From NCBI RefSeq assembly GCF_946885725.1, contig NZ_CAMPGZ010000024.1:1-27221 (forward strand): a stretch of 27,221 bases of DNA. The letters run 5' to 3'. The DNA comes from an uncultured Nocardioides sp. GTDB lineage: Bacteria > Actinomycetota > Actinomycetes > Propionibacteriales > Nocardioidaceae. Made by a program: the position numbers and the translations under genes. How positions within the stretch are numbered: the first letter of the stretch is position 1; each line of letters starts with the position of its first letter. The notes beneath the pieces are model-generated. The model saw only the letters and a list, made by a program, of their open reading frames with translations. It made no database searches and was not told where the DNA came from. This document shows, one piece after another, positions 13,856-21,026 of the stretch.

Positions 13856-15754
13856 ATGAGCATGGAGATGGCGGCGTGGTCGTCGCTGTACAACCTGATG
13901 GTCGCCCAGCAGGAGCAGCGACCGTTCTCGTGGGCCACGGTCCGGCGGATCCTCGCGTTCGCGCGACCGCACCGGGTGATGCTGGCCTGGTTCATGGTCA
14001 CCAGCGTCCTGCTGGCGGTCCTCGCGGTGGCGACGCCGCTGCTGGCCGGCCGGGCTGTCGACGCGATCATCAAGGGCCGTTCGTACGCCGAGGTGCTGAC
14101 CATCGCGCTCGTGATCGCAGCGATTGCGGTCGTCGAGGCCGGTGTCGGTCTGCTGTCTCGGTGGCTCTCGGCGAGCATCGGTGAGGGCCTGATCCTCGAC
14201 CTGCGGCGGGTGGTCTTCGAGCACGTGCAGCGGATGCCGATCGCGTTCTTCACCCGCACCCGCACCGGCGCCCTGGTGAGCCGGCTCAACAACGACGTGA
14301 TCGGTGCCCAGCGCGCCTTCTCCGACACGCTGTCCGGCGTCGTCGGCAACATCGTCGCGCTCGCGCTGACGCTGGCCGCGATGCTCGCGCTGTCGTGGCA
14401 GATCACGTTGCTGGCGCTGCTGCTGCTTCCGGTGTTCGTGCTGCCCGCGCGTCGCTTCGGTCGCCGGCTCGCATCGCTGGAGCTCGAGGCGGCCAACCAC
14501 AACTCGGTGATGAGCACCCAGATGACCGAGCGGTTCTCCGCGCCCGGCGCGACGCTGGTCAAGCTGTTCGCGATGCCGACCCGGGAGGTCGACGAGTTCG
14601 TCGCCCGCGCCACACGTGTGCGCGACATCGGGGTGCGCACGGCGATGGTGCAGGTGCTGTTCGTGACGGCGTTGACGCTGGTGTCGGCGCTGGCGCTGGC
14701 GCTGGTCTACGGGCTCGGCGGCTGGTTCGCCTTGCAGGGCACGCTCGAGGCCGGTGAGGTCGTCGCGCTGGCCCTGCTGCTGACCCGGCTCTACGCGCCG
14801 CTGACCGGCCTGGCCAGCGCACGCGTGGAGGTGATGAGCGCGCTGGTGTCGTTCGAGCGGGTCTTCGAGGTGCTCGACCTCGAGCCGCTGATCCGCGAGC
14901 GACCCGACCCGGCCGACGTACCGCCGGGGCCGGTCTCGGTGGAGCTCGAGGACGTGCACTTCGCCTACCCGTCGGCCGACAAGGTCTCGCTGGCCTCGCT
15001 CGAGGAGGTCGCCACCCTCGACACCCGCGGCGGCGTCGAGGTCATCCACGGGGTGTCGCTCCGCGCCGAGCCCGGCCAGATCGTCGCGCTGGTCGGCTCG
15101 TCGGGCGCCGGCAAGTCGACGCTGGCGCAGCTGCTCGCGAGGCTGTACGACGTCGACTCGGGCGCCGTACGGCTCGGCGGCGTCGACGTGCGCGACCTGT
15201 CCTTCGAGGCGATCCGCCGGACGCTCGGCATGGTCACCCAGGACGGTCACCTGTTCCACGACACGGTCCGCGCGAACCTGCTGCTCGCCCGGCCCGGCGC
15301 GAACGACGAGGAGCTGTGGGCGGCGCTCACCCGCTCACGGCTCGCCGACCTGGTCCGGTCGCTGCCCGACGGGCTCGACACGGTCGTGGGCGAGCGCGGC
15401 TACCGGCTGTCGGGCGGTGAGCGGCAGCGGCTGACCATCGCCCGGCTGCTGCTCGCCCAGCCGAGGGTCGTGGTCCTCGACGAGGCGACCGCGCACCTCG
15501 ACTCGACGTCGGAGGCCGCGGTGCAGGCCGCGCTGAACGAGGCGCTCGACGGCCGCACCGCGATCGTGATCGCGCACCGGCTCTCGACCATCCACCAGGC
15601 CGACCAGATCCTCGTGGTCGAGGAAGGCCGCATCGTCGAGCGCGGCCGGCACGACGACCTGCTCGCCCTCGACGGTCGCTACGCCGAGCTCTACCGCACC
15701 CAGTTCGCGAAGGCCGCGTCGTCGCCGGACGCGGCCGTCGTGGAACCCGCGTGA
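13856..15754 (+). CDS. ABC exporter, fused membrane and ATPase domains
   Basis: A 632-residue half-transporter that would act as a homodimer or heterodimer. Residues 1-340 hold the six-helix type IV exporter domain (MPIAFFTRTRTGALVSRLNND is the usual coupling region). The ATPase follows with Walker A (GSSGAGKST), Q-loop (VTQDGHLF), signature (LSGGERQR), Walker B (VVVLDEAT) and H-loop (AHRLST). A stretch of about 20 residues (with VSLASLEEVA) is inserted between the aromatic A-loop region (FAYPS) and Walker A. I remember this as shared by an actinobacterial subgroup. All ATPase residues are intact. The start is the ATG at 13856; a second in-frame ATG lies 6 nt on. The next gene overlaps the stop by 4 nt. 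Cargo unknown. Confidence 0.93.
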   Translation: MSMEMAAWSSLYNLMVAQQEQRPFSWATVRRILAFARPHRVMLAWFMVTSVLLAVLAVATPLLAGRAVDAIIKGRSYAEVLTIALVIAAIAVVEAGVGLLSRWLSASIGEGLILDLRRVVFEHVQRMPIAFFTRTRTGALVSRLNNDVIGAQRAFSDTLSGVVGNIVALALTLAAMLALSWQITLLALLLLPVFVLPARRFGRRLASLELEAANHNSVMSTQMTERFSAPGATLVKLFAMPTREVDEFVARATRVRDIGVRTAMVQVLFVTALTLVSALALALVYGLGGWFALQGTLEAGEVVALALLLTRLYAPLTGLASARVEVMSALVSFERVFEVLDLEPLIRERPDPADVPPGPVSVELEDVHFAYPSADKVSLASLEEVATLDTRGGVEVIHGVSLRAEPGQIVALVGSSGAGKSTLAQLLARLYDVDSGAVRLGGVDVRDLSFEAIRRTLGMVTQDGHLFHDTVRANLLLARPGANDEELWAALTRSRLADLVRSLPDGLDTVVGERGYRLSGGERQRLTIARLLLAQPRVVVLDEATAHLDSTSEAAVQAALNEALDGRTAIVIAHRLSTIHQADQILVVEEGRIVERGRHDDLLALDGRYAELYRTQFAKAASSPDAAVVEPA

Positions 15755-16353
15755 CGAGGCACCGGTTCACCGGCGCGATCGCGGGGGTCGGCTCCACGAG
15801 CGGCGTGCGCGTGGTGGTCGGCCGGTGGCGGGAGAGCCCGTTCGGACCTTTCGCCGACGCGATGGTGGAGACCGCTGCCGGTCACCGCGTCCTCATCGCG
15901 CCGACCCGCGACGTCGCCGACTTCGTCGCCGCGACCTACACCTTCGACGAGGTGCGCGCCGAGGACATCGCGGTCACAGGTCCCGACATGGTCTGGCAGG
16001 TGACGTCGCGATCGCTGTCGCTGACCCTCGGCGTCGGCGAGCGCACGCTGGTGGGCCGGATGCTGTCGCTGGTCCCGGAGCGGGTCGCGACGCACCCGGC
16101 GTGGGCGAGTGCCGCCGACCCGTTCAGCCGGGTCGTGCTCCGCGGCGTGCGAACCCGCGGCGCGGCCGGACCGGGTCGGCGCGAGTGGTACGGCGCGACC
16201 GACGTGCGCGCCGTGACCCGGATGCAGGGCAGCTTCGACGGCACCGACCTGGGCGCGCTGGCGCCGGTCGACCCTCCGTGCCGGTTCGGCTTCTCGTCCA
16301 CGCCGCGTCGGCCGTCGGTGACGTGGGTGGTGACGACTGTCGACATCGACTGA
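15751..16353 (+). CDS. Conserved hypothetical protein coupled to the ABC exporter
   Basis: A 200-residue soluble protein that I cannot assign to a named family. The first half reads as alternating strands and helices (VRVVVGRWRESPFGPFADAM, then HRVLIAPTRDVADFVAATY). The middle has QVTSRSLSLTLGVGERT and the end GFSSTPRRPSVTWVVTTV. There is no signal peptide, membrane helix or clear catalytic motif. It starts with GTG inside the stop of the ABC gene (GTGA), so translation is probably coupled. Whether it acts with the exporter is inference from that overlap. Confidence 0.8.
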   Translation: MTRHRFTGAIAGVGSTSGVRVVVGRWRESPFGPFADAMVETAAGHRVLIAPTRDVADFVAATYTFDEVRAEDIAVTGPDMVWQVTSRSLSLTLGVGERTLVGRMLSLVPERVATHPAWASAADPFSRVVLRGVRTRGAAGPGRREWYGATDVRAVTRMQGSFDGTDLGALAPVDPPCRFGFSSTPRRPSVTWVVTTVDID

Positions 16354-16365
16354 GCTGCGCCAGGG

Positions 16366-17721
16366 TCAGGCCGGCTCGACGTTGAAGTTCAGCCGGAACA
16401 CGTTGTCCGGGTCGTAGTCGCGCTTGACCCGACGCAGCCGCGCCAACGTCTCGGGCGGGTAGATCCGGTCGACGGTCGGGTCACCCGGGATGCTCAGAAA
16501 GCCGGCGTAGGCCCCGACGCCCATTGCGTCGATCGGACGGCCGGGAGCGACGGTCGCCTGGATCACGGCGTCGTCGGCGTCGGCCGGGACGAAGCCCGCG
16601 TGGGCGACCATCGCCTCGACGTCGCGGTAGCCCCAGGCGGTGGCGTCGGCCGGCACCCGGTTGAGCGCCCCGGCGAGCCAGCGGACGAAGATCACCTTGC
16701 CGCTCGTGCCGGCGGCGTAGAGGTCGGCGACCGCGTCGAGCGCGGCGTCGTCGAGGTCGTCGAACAGCGAGTTGGACACCAGACCTCGGACGCCGGGCGG
16801 CGGGTGCGCCTCCTCGAGCACGTCGGCGTAAGCCTGGAGTGAGACCGTGTCGGCCGTCGGCTCGCCGAGCGCGCGGATCGGCGCGATCGCCTCGGCGGCG
16901 GCCTCCTCGTCGTCGCCGGCCCAGCAGCAGAACACGTTGACGGCCGCCGGCCACTCGCCGAAGCCGGGCATCAGCAGCAGCGCGGTCGTGAGCTCCTCGG
17001 GGGCCTTTCGCATGACGTCGCGGTAGCCGCGGAGCACGGTCGCTGCCTGGTCGGGCGCGAACGTGACCATGCCCGCGACCACCTGGCTGACCGGAGCGGC
17101 CTCGAGCTCGAGGTGGGTCACCACGCCGACGTTGCCGCCACCGCCGCGCACCGCCCAGAACAGGTCGGGGTGCTCGCCGGCGGAGGCGGGCAGAAGCCGG
17201 CCGTCGGCCGTGACGACGTCGGCGGAGCGGATCGCGTCGAGGGTCAGGCCGTGCTTGCGCACCATCCAGCCGACGCCGCCGGAAAGCGCGAGACCGCCGA
17301 CGCCGACGGAGCGGGTGTCGCCGCTGGTCAGCGCCAGCCCGTGCGGGGCCAGCGCGTCGGCGACCGCGCCCCACGTCGCGCCGGTGCCGATGCGGACCCG
17401 ACGGGTGGCCGGGTCGACGACCTCGACCTCGGAGATGCCGGAGAGGTCGACGACCACGCCGCCGTCGTTGGTGCCGTAGCCGAAGGCGTGATGGCCGCCG
17501 CTGCGGATCGACAGCGGCCGTCCGGTGTCGACGGCGAGCCGGACGCCGGCAGCGACGTGCTCGGGGGTGGTCGCCCGCAGCACGACGTCGGGTGAGCCGG
17601 TCGCGACGAAGGTCGCCCGGGCGGTGGGGTAGTCGGTGTGGCCGTCGCGCACGGCGATCGGGGCGAGGTCGTCCCCGATCTCGAGCGGACGAGTGTTACC
17701 GGGTGCGGGAGTCACGGTCAC
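16366..17721 (-). CDS. FAD-binding oxidoreductase, BBE/PCMH type
   Basis: A 451-residue flavoenzyme of the berberine-bridge/VAO group. The PCMH FAD domain (about 30-210) has RSGGHHAFGYG, where H77 is the expected covalent FAD ligand. The cysteine used for a second flavin bond in many BBE enzymes is absent: the stretch reads SGDTRSVGVGGLALSGGVG. The C-terminus ends in YDPDNVFRLNFNV, the BBE tail that closes over the flavin. The GTG at 17721 has AGGAGG at 4 nt. Such enzymes oxidise sugars or secondary metabolites; the substrate cannot be read here. It has no signal peptide, so it should be cytoplasmic. Confidence 0.9.
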   Translation of the reverse strand: MTVTPAPGNTRPLEIGDDLAPIAVRDGHTDYPTARATFVATGSPDVVLRATTPEHVAAGVRLAVDTGRPLSIRSGGHHAFGYGTNDGGVVVDLSGISEVEVVDPATRRVRIGTGATWGAVADALAPHGLALTSGDTRSVGVGGLALSGGVGWMVRKHGLTLDAIRSADVVTADGRLLPASAGEHPDLFWAVRGGGGNVGVVTHLELEAAPVSQVVAGMVTFAPDQAATVLRGYRDVMRKAPEELTTALLLMPGFGEWPAAVNVFCCWAGDDEEAAAEAIAPIRALGEPTADTVSLQAYADVLEEAHPPPGVRGLVSNSLFDDLDDAALDAVADLYAAGTSGKVIFVRWLAGALNRVPADATAWGYRDVEAMVAHAGFVPADADDAVIQATVAPGRPIDAMGVGAYAGFLSIPGDPTVDRIYPPETLARLRRVKRDYDPDNVFRLNFNVEPA

Positions 17722-17794
17722 GGAGCCTCCTGGTGGTCAGTCGCCATGAAAACGACCAGGACCGACAGGAAAACTCATCGGCGGCGGGGTTGTC

Positions 17795-17843
17795 GTCCGG
17801 TTTTCCGGACGCCTCCGCCACGAATCCGGACGGCAAACCGGAC
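17795..17843. promoter_or_regulatory. CCGGAC repeat cluster upstream of the flavoenzyme gene
   Basis: GTCCGG-TTTT-CCGGAC forms a perfect 6-bp inverted repeat (17795-17810). CCGGAC recurs at 17826 and 17838 in direct orientation. It may be an operator for the flavoenzyme gene or the terminator of the secreted endo/exonuclease-family gene that ends at 17854. Confidence 0.4.
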
Positions 17844-17853
17844 AGTGCCGCGG

Positions 17854-18978
17854 TCAGCCCGCGGGGACCCCGTCCTGCTCGTCGAGCGTGACGTCGGCGC
17901 GGATCATCGGGTGGTCGGTGGTACGGCGTACCAGCGGACCCTCGTCGCGGACGTAGTTGCTGAACGTCACCATCTGATGGCCGAAGATCCAGTCGACCGG
18001 CATCCGCGACGGCGGGGCGCAGCCGCCGTTGTTGGAGCCGCCGTTGGCCGCGATCATCGGCGCGCCGGACGTCATCCGGCAGAAGTAGGCCTCGCGGTCG
18101 TTCATGTCGCCCGTGATGAAGACCGGGTAGCCCCCGCGGCTGTGCAGCTCGTTGGCCAGAGCTACCTCGCGGGCCGCGGCGGCCGCGCGGTGGCGGTCAT
18201 TGTTGCCGCGCTTGCTGTTGGTCGCAGGGTTGTGGAAGTTGGCGAACCAGGCCAGCCGGCCGGTGGCGTTGTGCTCCAGCAGGACGTAGGGCATCGGGCG
18301 GAGCCGGCCGTCGAAGTACGGGATCTGCACGGTCGCCGCTTCCTTGAGCGTGAACTCCGAGCGACGCCAGGCGATGGAGTTGTCGACGCCGGACGGTCCC
18401 GCGGCCAGGCCGGGGTAGACGGCGAAGGCACCGCCGGACGCGCCGAGGAACGCGCGGTACTGGTCGCTCTGCAGCTCCTGGAAGCCGACGACGTCGACGC
18501 CGTGCACGTTCAGCAGCTGGGTCGCGGTGCGGATCCGGGTGGTCCCGGAGGCCATCCGGCCCTTCGAGCCGCCGCCCGAGGTGTGGCTCGAGCCGAGCAC
18601 GTTGAACGAGCTGATCGTGAACTGCGCGGGGGTCGAGATCATCTCCTCGCGCGCCGCGGCCTCGGCCTGCTCGCGGGCCAGGGCGAGCCGCTGCTTCTTC
18701 GACATCCGCTTGATCGTCACCTGGCGGGCGACCGGCTGCGGGCTCAGTGCGTCCCGGCTGTCGTCATCCTTGGCGCCCTCCCGGCCCGACTCGCCGTCGA
18801 TGCCGACGGGTGGGCGGTCGAGCTGGCGCGGCTCGGCCTGGTAGGCGCCGGCGAGCTGCGCGTCGGCCCCGTCGGCCCCGTCGTGGGCCGGCTGGAAGGC
18901 GATGCCGAGAGCGACCACCGCTGTGGTGGTCACTGCTGCGTGCGCGAGCAGGCTCGCGCGGCTGGGCATCCGGGGCAC
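17854..18978 (-). CDS. Secreted endonuclease/exonuclease/phosphatase family protein
   Basis: A 374-residue protein with an N-terminal signal or anchor (LLAHAAVTTTAVVALGIAF). An unstructured, charged linker with a lysine/arginine/alanine helix (RMSKKQRLALAREQ) follows. The catalytic domain of the DNase I-like superfamily then has ISSFNVLG (strand 1), VVGFQELQ (metal-binding E), ANFHNPATN, ITGDMNDRE (catalytic D-x-N) and a last TDHPMIRADV (catalytic DH pair). The full active site is present, so it should cut DNA, RNA or a phosphoester outside the membrane. The GTG at 18978 sits 6 nt after TACCTT, fitting a leaderless mRNA. Other possible starts are the ATG at 18969 and the GTG at 19011, which has GAGGA at 4 nt. 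Confidence 0.88.
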   Translation of the reverse strand: MPRMPSRASLLAHAAVTTTAVVALGIAFQPAHDGADGADAQLAGAYQAEPRQLDRPPVGIDGESGREGAKDDDSRDALSPQPVARQVTIKRMSKKQRLALAREQAEAAAREEMISTPAQFTISSFNVLGSSHTSGGGSKGRMASGTTRIRTATQLLNVHGVDVVGFQELQSDQYRAFLGASGGAFAVYPGLAAGPSGVDNSIAWRRSEFTLKEAATVQIPYFDGRLRPMPYVLLEHNATGRLAWFANFHNPATNSKRGNNDRHRAAAAAREVALANELHSRGGYPVFITGDMNDREAYFCRMTSGAPMIAANGGSNNGGCAPPSRMPVDWIFGHQMVTFSNYVRDEGPLVRRTTDHPMIRADVTLDEQDGVPAG

Positions 18979-18984
18979 CAAGGC

Positions 18985-18990
18985 AAGGTA
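18985..18990 (-). promoter_or_regulatory. -10 box before the secreted endo/exonuclease-family gene
   Basis: TACCTT on the minus strand, followed by 6 nt and an in-frame GTG. This is the same spacing as before the GH16-fold and ABC genes. No clear -35 is seen. Confidence 0.35.
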
Positions 18991-19010
18991 CCCAAGGGGC
19001 GAGCCGGTCA

Positions 19011-19154
19011 CTAAATCCTCATCGGCAACCCGACGGGCCTCCTGAGGACCCTGTGGTTCGTGGGGAGGATCTGGTCGACGACGACCTCGCGGCAGTCGGG
19101 CGGACACGCACCCAGGGTGACGGACTTCACGGTCCGCTGTCCCGGGATCCCCAC
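19011..19154 (-). CDS. Possible small protein (39-47 aa) before the secreted endo/exonuclease-family gene
   Basis: A frame from GTG 19154 (or 19130) to TAG 19011 encodes 47 or 39 residues ending in LPTNHRVLRRPVGLPMRI. Nearly all of its third positions are G or C, as in the real genes here, while the other frame of this gap is clearly poorer. The TAG overlaps an in-frame GTG of the next gene (TAGTG), and GAGGA lies just before it. I recognise no family, and no ribosome binding site is seen before the small ORF itself. Confidence 0.35.
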   Translation of the reverse strand: MGIPGQRTVKSVTLGACPPDCREVVVDQILPTNHRVLRRPVGLPMRI

Positions 19155-19170
19155 AGATCGGGCAGGCCGG

Positions 19171-19200
19171 TCGGCCCCGGTCGGCCCCGGTCGGCCCCGG
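19171..19200. repeat. Three tandem copies of a 10-bp unit
   Basis: TCGGCCCCGG is repeated three times without change, just after the end of the TIGR03086 gene. A similar short GTCGGCCCC repeat lies inside the secreted endo/exonuclease-family gene near 18861-18885. Replication slippage is the simplest origin. Confidence 0.7.
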
Positions 19201-19205
19201 GCGCC

Positions 19206-19817
19206 TCAGCGCGGGTCCCGGCCGAGGAACGCGAGCAGCGCGTCCGAGGCCGCCGACCGCGGAGGTACGGCGACAGCGGGAGCGAAGCGACCCGGGCGGT
19301 CCTGCTCCTGCACGACCATCGGGGCGACCGGCAGCAGCGACTGGGCGAGCTCCGCGGGCAGCGGCCGGGCGACGCCGCAGGTGCGGGCGACGTCCCAGCC
19401 GTGCACGGCGATCTCGATCGCGCCGGTCGCGGCGAGCAGCGTGGTCGCCAGGTCGCGGCCCGCCACCGACACCCACGGCCGTCCGGGCTCGTGTGTCCAG
19501 GCGCCGAGCAACCGGCAGGCCCGGTTGCACAGCGACTCGGCGAGCGCGGCCGGGTCCGGGTCCTGCGGACCGGCCGGGGCGACGTACCCGCTCTCCGCGG
19601 CCTCGGTGAACGCCGCCAGCGAGTCGTCCATGTGCCGCAGCAGCCGGCGGAGGTCCCACCCGTCGCACGGGGTCGGCGCGTCGGGCGCGGCCCGGGGGAG
19701 CAGGCCCAGGCTGACCCGGGTGTAGGAGATGGCGCGCTCGAGCAGCTCGGGGGCGTCCAGCAGGACAGCCTCCAGCACGCCGCCGCCGGCGTCGCCGGCA
19801 GCGAACTGCGCGGACAT
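19206..19817 (-). CDS. TIGR03086-type metal-binding protein (DinB/maleylpyruvate isomerase-like fold)
   Basis: A 203-residue four-helix-bundle protein. The pattern [19 protein letters not shown], with a histidine in helix 2, and [11 protein letters not shown], with a second histidine, matches TIGR03086 proteins. These share the DinB-like fold of mycothiol-dependent maleylpyruvate isomerase and bind a divalent metal. The reaction is unknown. The ATG overlaps the stop of the sigma-factor gene by one base (TGATG), so both should come from one mRNA with coupled translation. A thiol-linked stress role with the sigma factor is inferred. Confidence 0.85.
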   Translation of the reverse strand: MSAQFAAGDAGGGVLEAVLLDAPELLERAISYTRVSLGLLPRAAPDAPTPCDGWDLRRLLRHMDDSLAAFTEAAESGYVAPAGPQDPDPAALAESLCNRACRLLGAWTHEPGRPWVSVAGRDLATTLLAATGAIEIAVHGWDVARTCGVARPLPAELAQSLLPVAPMVVQEQDRPGRFAPAVAVPPRSAASDALLAFLGRDPR

Positions 19818-20857
19818 CAGACCGGGGTGGGCAGGGCGCCGCGGGGCTCGTAGTCCGCGGGCAGCGAGTCGGGAAGCCCGAAGGTCGTGAAGATGTCGTC
19901 GCCGAAGAACGCGCCGACGTGCTTGACGCGTGCGCCGTCGAGCGTGAGCACCTGCAGGTGGAACGGCCGGAAGGTGCCGTCCTCGTTGCGCATGTAGAGG
20001 CCGTAGGCGAACTGCCCGTTGGCCAGCGTCGGCACCATCCGCATGTCGTGGACGCCGCCGGGACACTGCGTGTCGATCAGGCGGCCGATGTTGTCCGCGC
20101 CGGTGTACCAGGCGGCGAACGGCGGCATCTCCCAGATCGCGTCCTGGGTCAGCATCGACACGATCGCGTCGATGTCCTTCTCCCAGAACGCCTGGACGTA
20201 GCGCTCGAGCAGCTCCTTCTGCTCCGGCGTCGGCTCGGCCACGGTGTCCTGGTCGACGCCCTCGGCCTTGATCTTCTCCATCTGCGCGTGGGCGCGCTGG
20301 AGCGCGCTGTTGACCGCGGCGGTGCTGGTCCCGAGCGCCTCGGCCACCTCGGACGCCTTCCAGCGGAGCACGTCGCGCAGGATCAGCACCGCCCGCTGGC
20401 GGGCCGGCAGGTGCTGCAGCGCGGCGACGAACGCGAGCCGGATGCTCTCGCGGGTCTCGGCCGCGGCCTCCGGGCCGAGCTCCGAGGTGGTGCCGACCAG
20501 CGCGTCGGGCATCGGCTCGAGCCAGGGCACCTCCTCTCGCCGGTCGAGCGGGTCGCCGGCGGTGCTGCCCGGCTGGCCGAGCCCGGTGGGCATCGGCCGG
20601 CGGTCCTTGCCCTCGAGCGCGGTGAGGCAGACGTTGGTCGCGATCCGGTAGAGCCAGGTGCGCACCGACGACCGGCCCTCGAACGAGTGGTACGCGCGCC
20701 AGGCGCGCAGGTAGGTCTCCTGCACCAGGTCCTCGGCGTCGTGCACCGACCCGGTCATCCGGTAGCAGTGCGCGAGCAGCTCGCGCCGGTAGCGGTCGGC
20801 GTCCTGCGGGAACTCGCTCATGGCCCCGGTGGCCTCACGGGTCGGTGTCGCCGTCAT
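19817..20857 (-). CDS. ECF sigma factor with SnoaL-like C-terminal domain (SigG/TIGR02960 type)
   Basis: A 346-residue sigma-70 family protein. Region 2 is about residues 20-90 ([20 protein letters not shown], then [20 protein letters not shown]). Region 4 is about 165-215 ([17 protein letters not shown] and [13 protein letters not shown]). The C-terminal 130 residues are a SnoaL/NTF2-like domain ([18 protein letters not shown], then an end with [11 protein letters not shown]). In this class the extra domain takes the place of a separate anti-sigma factor and tunes activity. Overall length and order match the M. tuberculosis SigG-like TIGR02960 family. The ATG has AGGGGAG at 5 nt. It is divergent from the penicillin-binding protein gene. 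Confidence 0.92.
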   Translation of the reverse strand: MTATPTREATGAMSEFPQDADRYRRELLAHCYRMTGSVHDAEDLVQETYLRAWRAYHSFEGRSSVRTWLYRIATNVCLTALEGKDRRPMPTGLGQPGSTAGDPLDRREEVPWLEPMPDALVGTTSELGPEAAAETRESIRLAFVAALQHLPARQRAVLILRDVLRWKASEVAEALGTSTAAVNSALQRAHAQMEKIKAEGVDQDTVAEPTPEQKELLERYVQAFWEKDIDAIVSMLTQDAIWEMPPFAAWYTGADNIGRLIDTQCPGGVHDMRMVPTLANGQFAYGLYMRNEDGTFRPFHLQVLTLDGARVKHVGAFFGDDIFTTFGLPDSLPADYEPRGALPTPV

Positions 20858-20891
20858 CGCCTCTCCCCTCGTCGCGTCCCACCCTAGAGAC

Positions 20892-20929
20892 GGAACCGTT
20901 CGAGCGGAACGTGCACGACTCCGCTCGTC
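20892..20929 (+). promoter_or_regulatory. Candidate ECF-type promoter in the sigma/PBP gap
   Basis: GGAAC occurs at 20892 and 20906. The second is followed after 15 nt by CGTC. GGAAC with CGTC about 15-16 nt on is the usual ECF-sigma promoter pattern. It faces the penicillin-binding protein gene, about 95 nt ahead of its start. The remainder of the 169-nt gap shows nothing I can name. Confidence 0.3.
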
Positions 20930-21026
20930 TGGATCGACCGGATGCGTGTCCGAAACTCATCGGGATCCGGTGCAGAACCTGCAAAGGTGTTTGTCCGCGC
21001 CTCGCCGGCATGGTCGGATCAACCCC

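Noticed and set aside
19161..19200. Zinc-finger-like CPICG peptide read from one frame of the gap
   Set aside because: Codon bias in that frame falls off quickly and it lacks a plausible start.
18979..19668. Long N-terminal extension of the secreted endo/exonuclease-family gene
   Set aside because: The open frame continues upstream across the 10-bp repeats and antisense-like sequence with poor codon bias; the signal peptide marks the true start close to 18978.
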